Shown piece after piece: positions 46,121 to 56,033 of a stretch of DNA of 64,000 nt. The position numbers were made by a program, and so were the translations under genes. The stretch is from Gymnopus androsaceus JB14 (lineage: Eukaryota; Basidiomycota; Agaricomycetes; Agaricales; Omphalotaceae), in NCBI GenBank assembly GCA_009733575.1, contig ML769431.1:243482-307481 (forward strand). Direction: 5' to 3'. Each line of letters opens with the position of its first letter. Within the stretch, counting starts at the first letter, position 1. The notes beneath the pieces are model-generated. The model did not search any database and was not told the origin of the DNA. It saw only the letters and a list, made by a program, of their open reading frames with translations.

Positions 46121-49100
46121 ATGAGCTCCACATCAAATCAACTCCCTTCCCTTATTACATTTCCCGAGGAGAAACAACTCAAGGGCGCCTCGAACTGGGC
46201 TGCTTTTCGTGATCACGTCAAGAGCGTTGCTCGCTCTTACGGATGAGCGGGTATCTCCTCGGAACCATCGTATCTCCTGCTGCCAACATTGCTCCTGCTG
46301 TTCTAGCTGCCGGAGCAGTTCAAGCTCCTGTCATTCCTGTTCCCACTACTGTCAACTCACCAAATCCCTCTGCGGAGGAATGGGAGCTTCGTGATGGTTG
46401 TCTCGCTGGAATCGTCTACCAAAATATTCGTGATCCTCGCTCCATTAATCTCGGTGCCGAGCTAACTGCACACGCTATGTGGGACAAGTTGGTTAAAGAG
46501 TTTGAAAATCAAAGCACCGCAAGTAGGACCCTTGCTACAGAACGTCTCCGCCAGCTTAAATATGTAGAAGGGACAGCCGTTCGAGAAGCATTTTGGTGTT
46601 TTGGAAGCTCTTCGTCAGGATGCCGCGGACGCTGGATGCACAGTCAGCGATGACGAGCTACGTGGCTACTTCTTGGGATCCTTGCCTGTTCCTTCCCAAC
46701 TTTGGATTATCCAAAATCACAGTTCTCGCGCGTATCGAGATATCAAGCAGTTTCTTGTGGAATACGATATTCAGCTCCAGATTGCCTCTGGTGGTTCCAA
46801 GGCTGACGGTCGTCCGCGCTTGCTACGGTTACAAATACGTCCTATGCAAGGAAACCTCTTATCTGTGACAACTGCAAGCATCCTGGACACACTCACAAGA
46901 ATTGCTGGTCGCCTGGAGGTGGTGCTGAGCACCGTGCACCGGTTTGGTGGAAGCGTGGTGTCGATGCAAGCAAGCCTACCGCTGCTGCTACATTGTCTGA
47001 TTCTTCCGTTGGCGATCACGTTGTGGCTGCAGCTACTTTCGATTTCGGACGTGGTGGTGCGTGTGATGCTTTGAATCATACTACAGTGGCTGACTCGATC
47101 CTCTTTAGACGTGGAGGGGAAAGCCTTGCCATGGTAGAAAATGTATTCGTTGTATTACTCGCTACCTACTGTTTTAATGTCTACTTTGTCACATCCGTTG
47201 TCACATCCTTTGCCTCCCAATACACGTGTTCCCACCTATATCGACAGCAGCTGCTTCAGAGTGGTGTATTCGTGACAAAGGGATGTTTCGTCGAATATAC
47301 GCCCGTCCATGTTGTGGGTCGTATGGCTACGGAAGGTGATGGAGGCAAGTTCGTCATTGAGGGCAGAGGTATTGTCGAGATGCACGTACGTACCTCGAAT
47401 GGGAAGATAAACAAGTTACGCTTCCCTGCTTCACACTACACCGTCCTTCTCTATGAACTTGCTGTCGCTTCCAGCGATGGATCGTGCTTGGATATCGTGG
47501 TACATGGGGAAATGGCAGTTTTGTCGGTTATGGACAAAAATGGGCAGGTCGTGGTGGATGGGAAGTTGGCCTTCGAGAAGGCTCGTCATCGAATTGTACG
47601 AGGTGAATGTGGTTGACGTTGGGCTTCCTGTGGCCAGCTGTGAGCGTGAAGTCTCGGTCCTTGAATGTTCCGTGTTCGCTGCAGATGTGGCATTTACGTT
47701 TCGGCCATGCGGATATAAACATGATTCATATCATGGCGAAGAAGGGATTGGTAGGAGGTTTGAACATTTCCGACATGACAGTATGCGGAAAATGCGAAGT
47801 TTGTTTGCTGACGAAGGCAACGAGGAGACCGTTTGATGCTGTGGTTATTCCTTCGTCGGAGCCGCTAGATCGTGTAAGCCTCGACTTGTGGGGGAGAGCG
47901 AGAACTACCAGTCTCGGTGGGGCTGTTTACATGATGCTAGTGTGCGACGATGGAACCGGCATTCCATTCCCATACTTCTTGTCAACGAAGGATGCTGCGA
48001 AGATCCTATCGTTGGTAAAGGTGTTCGTCGCCGCGTCGCCATGGCTGAAACCCAAACGAATCGTAAAGTTCGTGTTTTCCGTATCGATCTTGGTCGGGAA
48101 TTCGATAACAAGTGGTTCGAGGAGTTCTGCAACGAAAAGGGTATTGTGATTGAACATGTTCCGAAAGACTCATCTGCTGCAAATGGTCAGGTAGAGCGCG
48201 CAAACAGGACGATCATTGAAGGTACCCGCGCTATGTTGGAGGACTCTAGCCTGGACAAGAGGTTCTGGGCGGAGGCTGCTGCTGCACAATGCTACATTAG
48301 GGGTTTCATTCCAACGATGCGTCACCCGGGCCAGATCCCTTGGCAAAAGTGGAAGGATGTGGGCATTTTGGACGTTTCTCATTTGCGGAAGTGGGGTTCG
48401 AAAGTTTGGGTAAAGGATCTAGATCGGAAGGAGGGAAAGTTAGGTCGACAGGCTTGGTGCGGATTTATGGTTGGTTACCTTGGCGCACGGGGTTATAGGG
48501 TTTACGACCCAGCGAGAAAGAGCGTGTATCTGGTTCGGGATGTTGTATTCGAGGAGGGTACGCCTAGGAGGACCCAGCAAATTGTAGTGGAAGATGTCGA
48601 GGAGGTAGTTGTTGTGGATGGTGAATTGGGTGGTCGGGTCCCTGCTGAAGATGTGGATCACCCACATACGCCAGAGCCTGCTCCAGTTGCTCCGCGTCGT
48701 TCAGGGAGAGTTTCTGTTCCTTTGCCTGCGCTCCTTCGTTCCATTGACTACATGAACGACGAGGAAAACGCGAAAGCTGATGACCTCGAATGGGCAAATG
48801 TAGCAGCGTTAGCGATTGACGTGATAGCGGATGAGCAGAGGATGAGAGAGAGAGAAGATCAGGTACTAGCGCTGGCTAGCATGGTGAAGGGTGGTGGTGA
48901 TATAACTATTCCTTCGACATATAAGGAAGCTATGCGGGATCCGGACAGGTGGTTGCCTGCGATGGAAGCTGAGATAAGTGGGCTGAGGGAGCGCGAAGTT
49001 TGGAAACTTGTCGATTGTCCGGAAGGCGTACGCGTACTAGAAGGGATGTGGGTCTATGATCTGAAGGTTGACGGGGAAGGTAAAGTTTTAAAGACGAAAG

Positions 49101-50506
49101 CACGTTATGTTGCGAGAGGCGACATGCAGGTTGCGGGAGTGGATTATGAGAAGAGTTGGTCGATGGTCGCACGTGTGGAGTCGGTCAGGATGCTAATGGC
49201 GGTTGCTGTCGGTTTGGGTCTGGAAACAAGTCAGTGGGACTTCTCGCTGGCTTACTTGAATGGGACATTACCAAAAGATCCGCCTGTTTACATGCGTCAG
49301 CCTATGGGTTTTGCTCAGATGGGGGAGGAGACGAAGGTGTGTCTGATGCAAAGACCCTTGTATGGGATGGTACAGGCGGGTCACATTTGGTATAACGAGC
49401 TCGAAGACCAATTCAAGAAGCTTGGTTTCAAATCCTCGCGTGCCGACCCATGCATTCGATCCCGACTTGACCCCATCTCCGGTCGCAGGACTATTGCATT
49501 GGTACACACCGATGATATCTTTGCTGCTTCGACGGACAGGAAGGAGGCAGAGGACGCAATTCGTGGATTTAGGATATGGGATCTAAAGGACGTTAAAGAT
49601 AAGAACGTCCTCCTTGGATTAACCATCGACTACTTGCCGGATGGCTCGATTGGTGTTACCCAAGCGCCGTTCTTCCTCAAAGCATTCAAATACTTTGGTA
49701 TCCTCGACGACCTGGAACCTCTCTACACTCCTTTCCCTCCTGGATATTCTATTCCTGCTCGTGGAAACCGCTCGAAGGAGGATGAAGCGTTCATGAGCGA
49801 CAAGCCATATCGAGGGCTTCTGGGTTGCTGCCAATGGGGAAGTGGCTGCAGCAGGCTAGACATTAGTTTTGCCTGTTCGAGCTTGGCCACTGTTCAAAAT
49901 GCACCTTTTCCCGAGGATTGGGACCTCCTTATCAAGTTATGCCGATATATTCTGATGACGATCCACTACAGTGTGAAATACAAACCGAGCACGGACAAGA
50001 AGGTCACGACGGTTGGGTACTCGGATGCGGATTGGGCAGGTTGTAAAGCTACACGACGGTCAACTTCTGGTTACATTTTCCTTATAAATGGTTGTCCGGT
50101 GGCATGGGCCTCGAAGAAGCAGAATCTCGTGTCTTTATCGTCGACGGAGTCGGAGTTTATTGCATTAGCGAAGTGTGTCCAACAATCCATATGGATGTCG
50201 AATTGGTTATGGGAGATTGACCTGGACATGGGAGGGCCAATGGACCTGTTGGTTGATAACCTTGGGGCGATAGCGCTGTCAGAAACTACGAAGGGTCACG
50301 ATTTGGCCAAACACATTGATATTCGGTACTTTTTCATCCGGGACGCTGTCAAAGAAGGACAGGTGTCCATCTATCCGGTGGCGTTGTCGCAAAACCTTGC
50401 CGATATTATGACCAAATCATTGCCAAAGGAGAAGCATCGTCGTATCGTCTCAGCTTTGGGTTTGGATTGGTGGTATCACGACGCCAGGGGGAGTGTTAAA
50501 TGTTGA
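46121..50506 (+). pseudogene. Copia gag-pol polyprotein with several frameshifts
   Basis: Gag begins MSSTSNQLPSLITFPEE at 46121, and a CCHC zinc knuckle CDNCKHPGHTHKNC lies near 46870. Pol shows a degenerate protease (YIDSS), the pre-integrase zinc region (HLRFGHADI...CEVC), the integrase DDE residues (SLDLWG, RIDLGREF, NGQVERANR), reverse transcriptase (WDFSLAYLNG and HTDDIF in place of the common YVDD), and RNase H (GYSDADWAG, STESEF). The part from 47888 to 50506 is one open frame. Upstream, single-base frame changes occur near 46243, 46590, 46830, 47250 and 47600-48060. The element is therefore non-autonomous as written, unless some breaks are sequence errors. Confidence 0.85.
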
Positions 50507-50830
50507 CGAGCGTTACGCGACAAGTGTGGCGTCGTGTGTTTGTTTCGGTTTCCTTATTTGGTTCTATGGTCTTATTTGGCGTATTTGTTTGTGTTTCGGC
50601 GTGACCGCTTTCTTACTATATAAAGCTCGGTTTGTCGATTCCTCGCTTCCCTCAGTTCCATCATTATCGACTGAGGGTAAGCTTTCATTATTTACTCATT
50701 CGTACCTATATTGACGATACCTATAGCCCTCGTTGTACTCATCGAGTCTATAGGTAAATAAACGAGTTCCATCATTATCGACTGAGGCCCTCGAAAAAGC
50801 TTCCATGATGGATGGTGGCTTCAGGGGGAC
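50484..50830 (+). promoter_or_regulatory. LTR-like U3 stretch inside the element's 3' end
   Basis: The pol stop overlaps a purine tract (CCAGGGGGAG at 50484-50493) followed by TGTTAAATG, which is how many Copia 3' LTRs begin. A TATA box TATATAAA lies at 50617-50624, and a 22-bp direct repeat (starting GTTCCATCATTATCG) occurs at 50655 and 50766. No copy of this stretch exists at the 5' end. Confidence 0.55.
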
Positions 50831-50950
50831 TGTTGGAAATGAATCCACATCCATTGAATATGGTCAAGTAGCTCAGTGGTTAGAGCACTGCACCCGGTTT
50901 GGCAGGGGCCTGGGTTCAATCCCCAGCTTGGTCATTCTTTGTTATTCACA
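50831..50950 (+). repeat. 3' LTR, 120 bp
   Basis: Identical to the 5' LTR. It is preceded by GGGGGAC and followed by the target duplication TGACC. Confidence 0.92.
50862..50934 (+). ncRNA. tRNA-like sequence inside the 3' LTR
   Basis: Exact copy of the sequence at 45940-46012, with the same intact A and B boxes and the same degenerate anticodon arm. Confidence 0.8.
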
Positions 50951-51119
50951 TGACCAAGCAAAGCAATGACTAGACTCAAAGTGCAATTTCCTCCCTGAGC
51001 AATCACATCAGTTCCATCAGTCAAAAGGTGCTAGACAATATCCGGATTTTTATTGAATACTTACTGCTACCTGGGGAACATTTCCATAATGGCCTCTACT
51101 AGTCTCTAAGACTCTAATA

Positions 51120-52790
51120 AGCATTCTCATCAGCTCCATTGATGACAAGGAGCTGAACAATAGCTTCATTTCCATTGGATGCTGCGGCTAGGAGAGCATT
51201 TCCATAAATGCCTCCTTGAGCATTCACATCAGCTCCACTAGCCAAAAGGAGCTGGACAATGACTTCACTTCCATTGGATGCTGCTGCTTGGAGAGCATTT
51301 CCATAATAGCCTCCTTGAGCATTCACATCAGCCCCAAGGTCCAAAAGAAATTGGAGAATGATTTCATTTCCATCGGATGCTGCTGCTTGGAGAGCATTTC
51401 CATGATAGCCTCCCTGAGCATTCACATCAGCACCAAATATTAAAAGGAGCTGGACAATGACTTCATTTCCATTGGATGCCGCTGCTTGGAGAGCATTTCC
51501 ATAAATACCTCCCTGAGCATTAACATCAGCTCCATTGGTCAAAAGAAGCTGCACAATGACTTCATTTCCATTGGATGTTGCTGCTTGGAGAACATTTCCA
51601 TATTCCTCTCCCTGAGCATTCACATCAGCTCCATTGATCAAAAGGAGCTGGACAATTGTTTCATCCATCAGCAAAACCCGTATTTTCGCTGGAGAAAACC
51701 CATTCATTTGGGACATCTCTGGAGCAAGGTACCCTATTCCAGAGACCTCTGGAGATCTCTGGAGAAAATTGACAGTTTTTTTGACAGCTGTCAAGCTCCA
51801 GAGATCTCTGGAGACCTCCAGCAAAAATACAGGTTTTGCTGATGTCTCCATTGGAAACTGCTGCATAGAGAGCATTTCCATATTCCATTCCACAAGCATT
51901 CAGATCAGCTCCATTGATCAAAAGGAGCTGGACAATTGTTTCATCTCCATTGGAAACTGCTGCATAGAGAGCATTTCCATATTCCACTCCACAAGCATTC
52001 ACATCAGATCCATTGGTCAAAAGGAGCTGGACAATGACATCATCTCCATAGGAAATTGCTGCTTGGAGAGCATTTCCATGTTCCCCTCCATGAGCATTCA
52101 CATCAGCTCCATTGATCAAAAGGAGCTGGATAGTGGGTTCATCTCCAGTGGAAACTGCTGCATAGAGAGCATTTCCATATTCCCCTCCCTGGGCATTCAC
52201 ATCAGCTCCATTTTTCAAAAGAAGCTGGACAATGGCTTCATTTCCATGGGATGCTGCTGCTTGGAGAGCATTTCCAGGATAGCCTCCCTGAGCATTCACA
52301 TCTGCACCATTGATCAAAAGGAGCTGGACAATGGTTTCATCTCCAGTGGAAACTGCTGCACAGAGAGCATTTCCATATTCCCCTCCCTGGGCATTCACAT
52401 TGGCTCCATTGTTCAAAAGGAGCTGGACAATGGCTTCATTTCCATGGAATGCTGCTGCTTGGAGAGCATTTCCATATTCTCCTCCCTGAGCATTCACACC
52501 TGCACCATTGATCAAAAAGAGCTGAACAATGGCTTTGTTTCCTTTGGATGCTGCAGCTTGGAGAGCATTTCCATAAATACCTCCCTGGGCATTAATATCA
52601 GCTCCATTGGTCAAAAGGAGCTGAACAATTACTTCATTTCCATAGGATGTTGCTGTTTGAAGAGCATTTCCATAAATGCCTCCCTGAGCATTAATATAAG
52701 CTCCATTGGTCAAAAGGAGCTGGACAATGACTTCATTTCCATTGGATGCTGCTGCTTGGAGAGCATTTCCAAATTCTCCTCCTGCTGCAT
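51120..52790 (-). repeat. ~99-bp tandem coding repeats (ankyrin)
   Basis: About sixteen consecutive units of 99 bp (33 codons) are closely similar at DNA level as well as in protein, so the array has expanded or been homogenised recently. The antisense strand is accidentally open over much of it. Confidence 0.88.
51666..51844. mobile_element. 179-bp palindromic MITE, intact copy 2
   Basis: The ends begin CATCAGCAAAACC on both strands, and the element is the near-identical reverse complement of 7791-7969. It sits in the ankyrin array. The neighbouring repeat without insertion reads TTTCATCTCCATTGG, while here it is split as TTTCATC|element|TCTCCATTGG, giving a 2-bp duplication TC. Confidence 0.93.
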
Positions 52791-54770
52791 TGATGTCACA
52801 TTCACCACTTAAAATCAGATCATGCACACTCCTTTGCAAACCACCATGAGCAGCACAATATAGTGGGTCAGCCATCTCCTCATCAAATTGTAGAGAATAT
52901 ATTCTTGCCCAGGTTTGAAATGGTGCACTTCCTTTTTTGAGAAAGTCTTTGGTTAAGTTGTCCAGATCCTTTTCTGGACCACATTCTTGTACTAGTTTTG
53001 TGTGGGCTCGCCAATATCTGGTTGCATAATAATATGTTTCTGACTTAGAAATTGTATAACTAGCATTGCTAATCAAATTGGGTGATTTCAAAAGATATAT
53101 CATGCATGCCTTTGCCAATGAGACATGAGCCAGCTGTTCATTGATTTGAAATGCCTCCTTTGTTTGATCAAAGTTTGCTTTGGCTATCAGAAAATCCTTG
53201 ACAGAGGTGTGTGCCAATTGGACAATATTATTTGTGTCAACAGTCACAAGATTAGAATCAATAATGAGCTCCACTTTCAGAGCCATCTCATCACTTGAGT
53301 GTAGTTCTTGCTCTATCATATCAACAGCAAGAAAATCTGCAACTTGTTTTTTGTTTAATGGCTTAAAGGCAAATGTAAGCCACATGAGAAGATGATGGGC
53401 ATCTGCTGCATGTACACTTTTCTCTGCATTTTGTATGGCTTTCATGTATGTTTCTTGCAAATCACTGGGTAGCTTCTGCAATGCCTGAATAACTGCACTG
53501 TAGGTTCCACATTGAATCAATGTTCTGACTTGACAATCCACCCAGCGGAATCTAATGTACTTGTGGTAAAATTTTTGATACGTACTGCCCCTGAGCCTTG
53601 GCCTTCAATGTATTCAATACCTTGGCTTTCAACTCTCCTTTGAAATGGAGCTGCAGTTGATTTTCCAAAAAGAGAGAAATGTCTTCATCAATTCTGGAGC
53701 CCCAACTGTCCAATGCAATTATTAACCCAATATCAGCTGCTTGGCTTTCTGGTAAATATTGACTTGTAACAACAGTTTTGATTTTTTCATAGATGTTTGC
53801 CACCCACTTTAAAACATAGGCTCTATCCTGCAGGTTGCATTCATCCAAGGCATCTATCACAATATATCCTGAAATGGATTCTTGAATGATTCTATTCAGG
53901 GTATTTTCCAACTGAAAATTGGAAGGTTGGCCAACTCGATGACCTCTCTTGCACTGGCTGTACAGTTCTTGCAATGCCGGATGAATTCCTTGCTTATTCT
54001 CACTCATCTGTTGCAACATATTTAACAGAAATCCTTGATAACCAGATTTAGCTCCTGTGTTATCACGAAAATCAAAATAGTGAAAGCAAACAGTATTTGA
54101 GGCATCACATAGGTGATCTATGATTGTTGTTCTAGGAACTTTAATGTTTACTAATTCCTGTGGAGTAAAATAATTACACTTACGATAAGACTGTTTTACC
54201 TGATCCAGCTGAAAACAAAATGTCAATTACTTGGAATAATAATGGTACACACCCATAACTAGCTCAATTTACCTTTGCCTTGAATCCACAATAAACCACC
54301 ATTATTGTTATTGTTCACCTAATATACTGTGAATGTTCAATAATCCAACTTCCAGTTCCTGCAGTTTTTCTGTTGACAGCTGTGTTGAAATTGGCAGAGC
54401 AATCTGGTGCTTTAAGCCAGTCTCTGATTTTCTCAACTTGATCATGTGCTAAATTGACTCACAGTCAATTATTTAATCAAAAAAGAACTTGGGAAACTAG
54501 CTCACCCTGAATCGTAATATTTGATGAATCATTTGCATTGATAAAGGTTCCACCGTAGATCCCAAAGTTGGAAGAATTTGCAAACTGACTTTGAACAAGC
54601 AAATATTACTGACGTTGCTCCCACCGAGAGACTAAGTAGTATCCTACCTGCCACTGTCATTAAGAGTGTTTCCTTGCACATATCTAACATGATTCAAAGG
54701 ATTAGCACAGGCGACATAAACTACTAGAATGCCTAGCTTACTGGTTGCCTGGGCCAAAATGTTCCGTCAT

Positions 54771-56033
54771 GATAATGATGATGGGAATTGCCCCGGAACA
54801 GTGGGTTTAGGGTTTATATACGGGTTTCCTTTATTTACTATTGTTTATATTCTGATAGCTTGCCACCAATTTATTCGCACCGCCGATCGTTTATATTTCG
54901 GTCTGGGTGAGTTCTAGGAAAGGAATTATTTCGGTCACCTCTTGAAAGTTAGGACTCCAATTGATATGTTTTCTAGACATATCGGTTAGCAGTTGCTCCC
55001 TGGATAACAAAAGTAAAGGTAGCTCCTACAAACCCAGATAGGGATGTGGCAAAGGGCCTTCACGGCAAGATTCTTTGGTTAATAGCCCATAAGAGGACCA
55101 CTTTGGGGGCAATTAGTGCAGCACTTAAAGTTATGAGGCGTTCCCACAAGACTTCTGAAAATGCGCGCACATTGTTCCATTGGTGACAAGGTGCCGAGTA
55201 CTTACTACTTGTACTTAATATACTGTAGTACTGCCAGAGGTGCGTGATCTCGGTAGTAACGAGAAACTACCCCGAGAGTTCCTATCAAACCAAAGTCCAA
55301 GAATATCTATCCAGCTTTTATTGCGCTACTGTGATGTAGCGAAACTGCATTACACCACCAATAACCAATACCCCCCATTGGTTTATACTATTATCTGCGT
55401 TCACTGGGATTATGAGGTGACGAGGATTCGCTGATCAAAATCTGACCCAAAATGACGCGAGGTTCCATAGGAGATTCCGGGGCCCTAATGAAGTGTATCT
55501 TCGAGGGAGAGCTGTCTCCGCACTGGGTCCTCCATGGAAATAGTACGCAGAGATGAACGAGTTGGTTGAACAAAGCCAGATGCAGAAGCCAGATCCGGAT
55601 CCGTAGAAAGTCTTTGGACGGTGTCTAATGCGAAGTCGTACATGAGCATACCAACATATGAGCCGATACCACTTACACTTAATTACCTTAAACCACAAGA
55701 TCTCGGCCAATTCACAGTTGTTCAGGCTCTCAGCTTCCTGCTGCGATCGCGATCCGCTGTCGTCAACTCCTGTTGAGATCGACAATGAGAGGCTGGGCAT
55801 CGTACGGGATCTCTTGCTCTGTTGCTCGCTGTCGAAAATCACCAGTGAGTAATGATTTGGCACTTCCGATATCATTAGCAAAGATATGAAGATGCTGTGG
55901 ACAAACCCAACTGTCCAGGTTATCTTGAAGAAACGTCGCTTAGAGAAGAATGCCACTACATTAAGGAGATGGAGATTTGGTCCATTCTGATGATGCATGC
56001 TGTACAAATTTTATTTCAATTCTATTGCGCATT
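54771..56033. other. Intergenic stretch with weak coding hints
   Basis: On the minus strand 55435-56007 is open for 190 codons and includes hydrophobic segments (FFKITWTVGFVHSIFISLLM), but I cannot connect it to a family or to sensible splicing. No other feature is seen. Confidence 0.35.

Larger units (their letters stand above)
45909..50950 (+). mobile_element. Copia-type LTR retrotransposon with 120-bp tRNA-bearing LTRs
   Basis: The element spans 5042 bp. Its terminal direct repeats (45909-46028 and 50831-50950) are 120 bp, identical at every position, begin TG and end CA. An exact 5-bp target duplication TGACC flanks it (45904-45908 and 50951-50955). The interior encodes gag with a zinc knuckle and a pol order of protease, integrase, reverse transcriptase, RNase H, which defines Copia. 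Each LTR contains a tRNA-like gene with intact Pol III box sequences. A purine-rich CAGGGGGAC precedes the right LTR. A second purine tract and a TATA-containing stretch lie just after the pol stop codon. Confidence 0.9.
51114..54770 (-). pseudogene. NLR-like NACHT-ankyrin gene disrupted by a MITE
   Basis: From the ATG at 54770 short exons encode an N-terminal segment (NFGIYGGTFINAN), IRDWLKAPDCSANF, a P-loop (IQGKAGSGKTVLS), a Walker-B-like IVIDALDEC, winged-helix-like regions (MWLTFAFKPLNKKQVADFL, LAHTSVKDFL) and about sixteen 33-residue ankyrin repeats of the form NALQAAASNGNEVIVQLLL then NGADVNAQGG. Such proteins act as intracellular sensors in heterokaryon incompatibility and innate-immunity-like responses. 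Two breaks are seen: a one-base loss near 54330, ahead of LLWIQGK, and the 179-bp MITE at 51666-51844. Together with its 2-bp duplication the MITE adds 181 bp, shifting the frame inside an ankyrin repeat and causing termination at about 51661. Confidence 0.85.

Noticed and set aside
45940..50934. The two tRNA-like sequences considered as ordinary decoding tRNA genes
   Set aside because: The anticodon loop has eight bases, a stem mismatch and no U33, and both copies lie exactly inside the LTRs of one element.
51666..51844. The ankyrin-gene insertion considered as a new intron (introner-like)
   Set aside because: It has terminal inverted repeats, a 2-bp duplication and no GT-AG at its borders on the gene strand, and a near-identical copy sits in non-coding satellite.
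51634..52812. 392-codon open frame on the plus strand with repeated ISIGCCCLESIS-type units
   Set aside because: It is the antisense shadow of the ankyrin tandem repeats; the minus strand carries the real NACHT-ankyrin protein.
55435..56007. 190-codon minus-strand open frame with hydrophobic segments
   Set aside because: No start, splice pattern or family could be supported; kept only as a hint in the intergenic entry.
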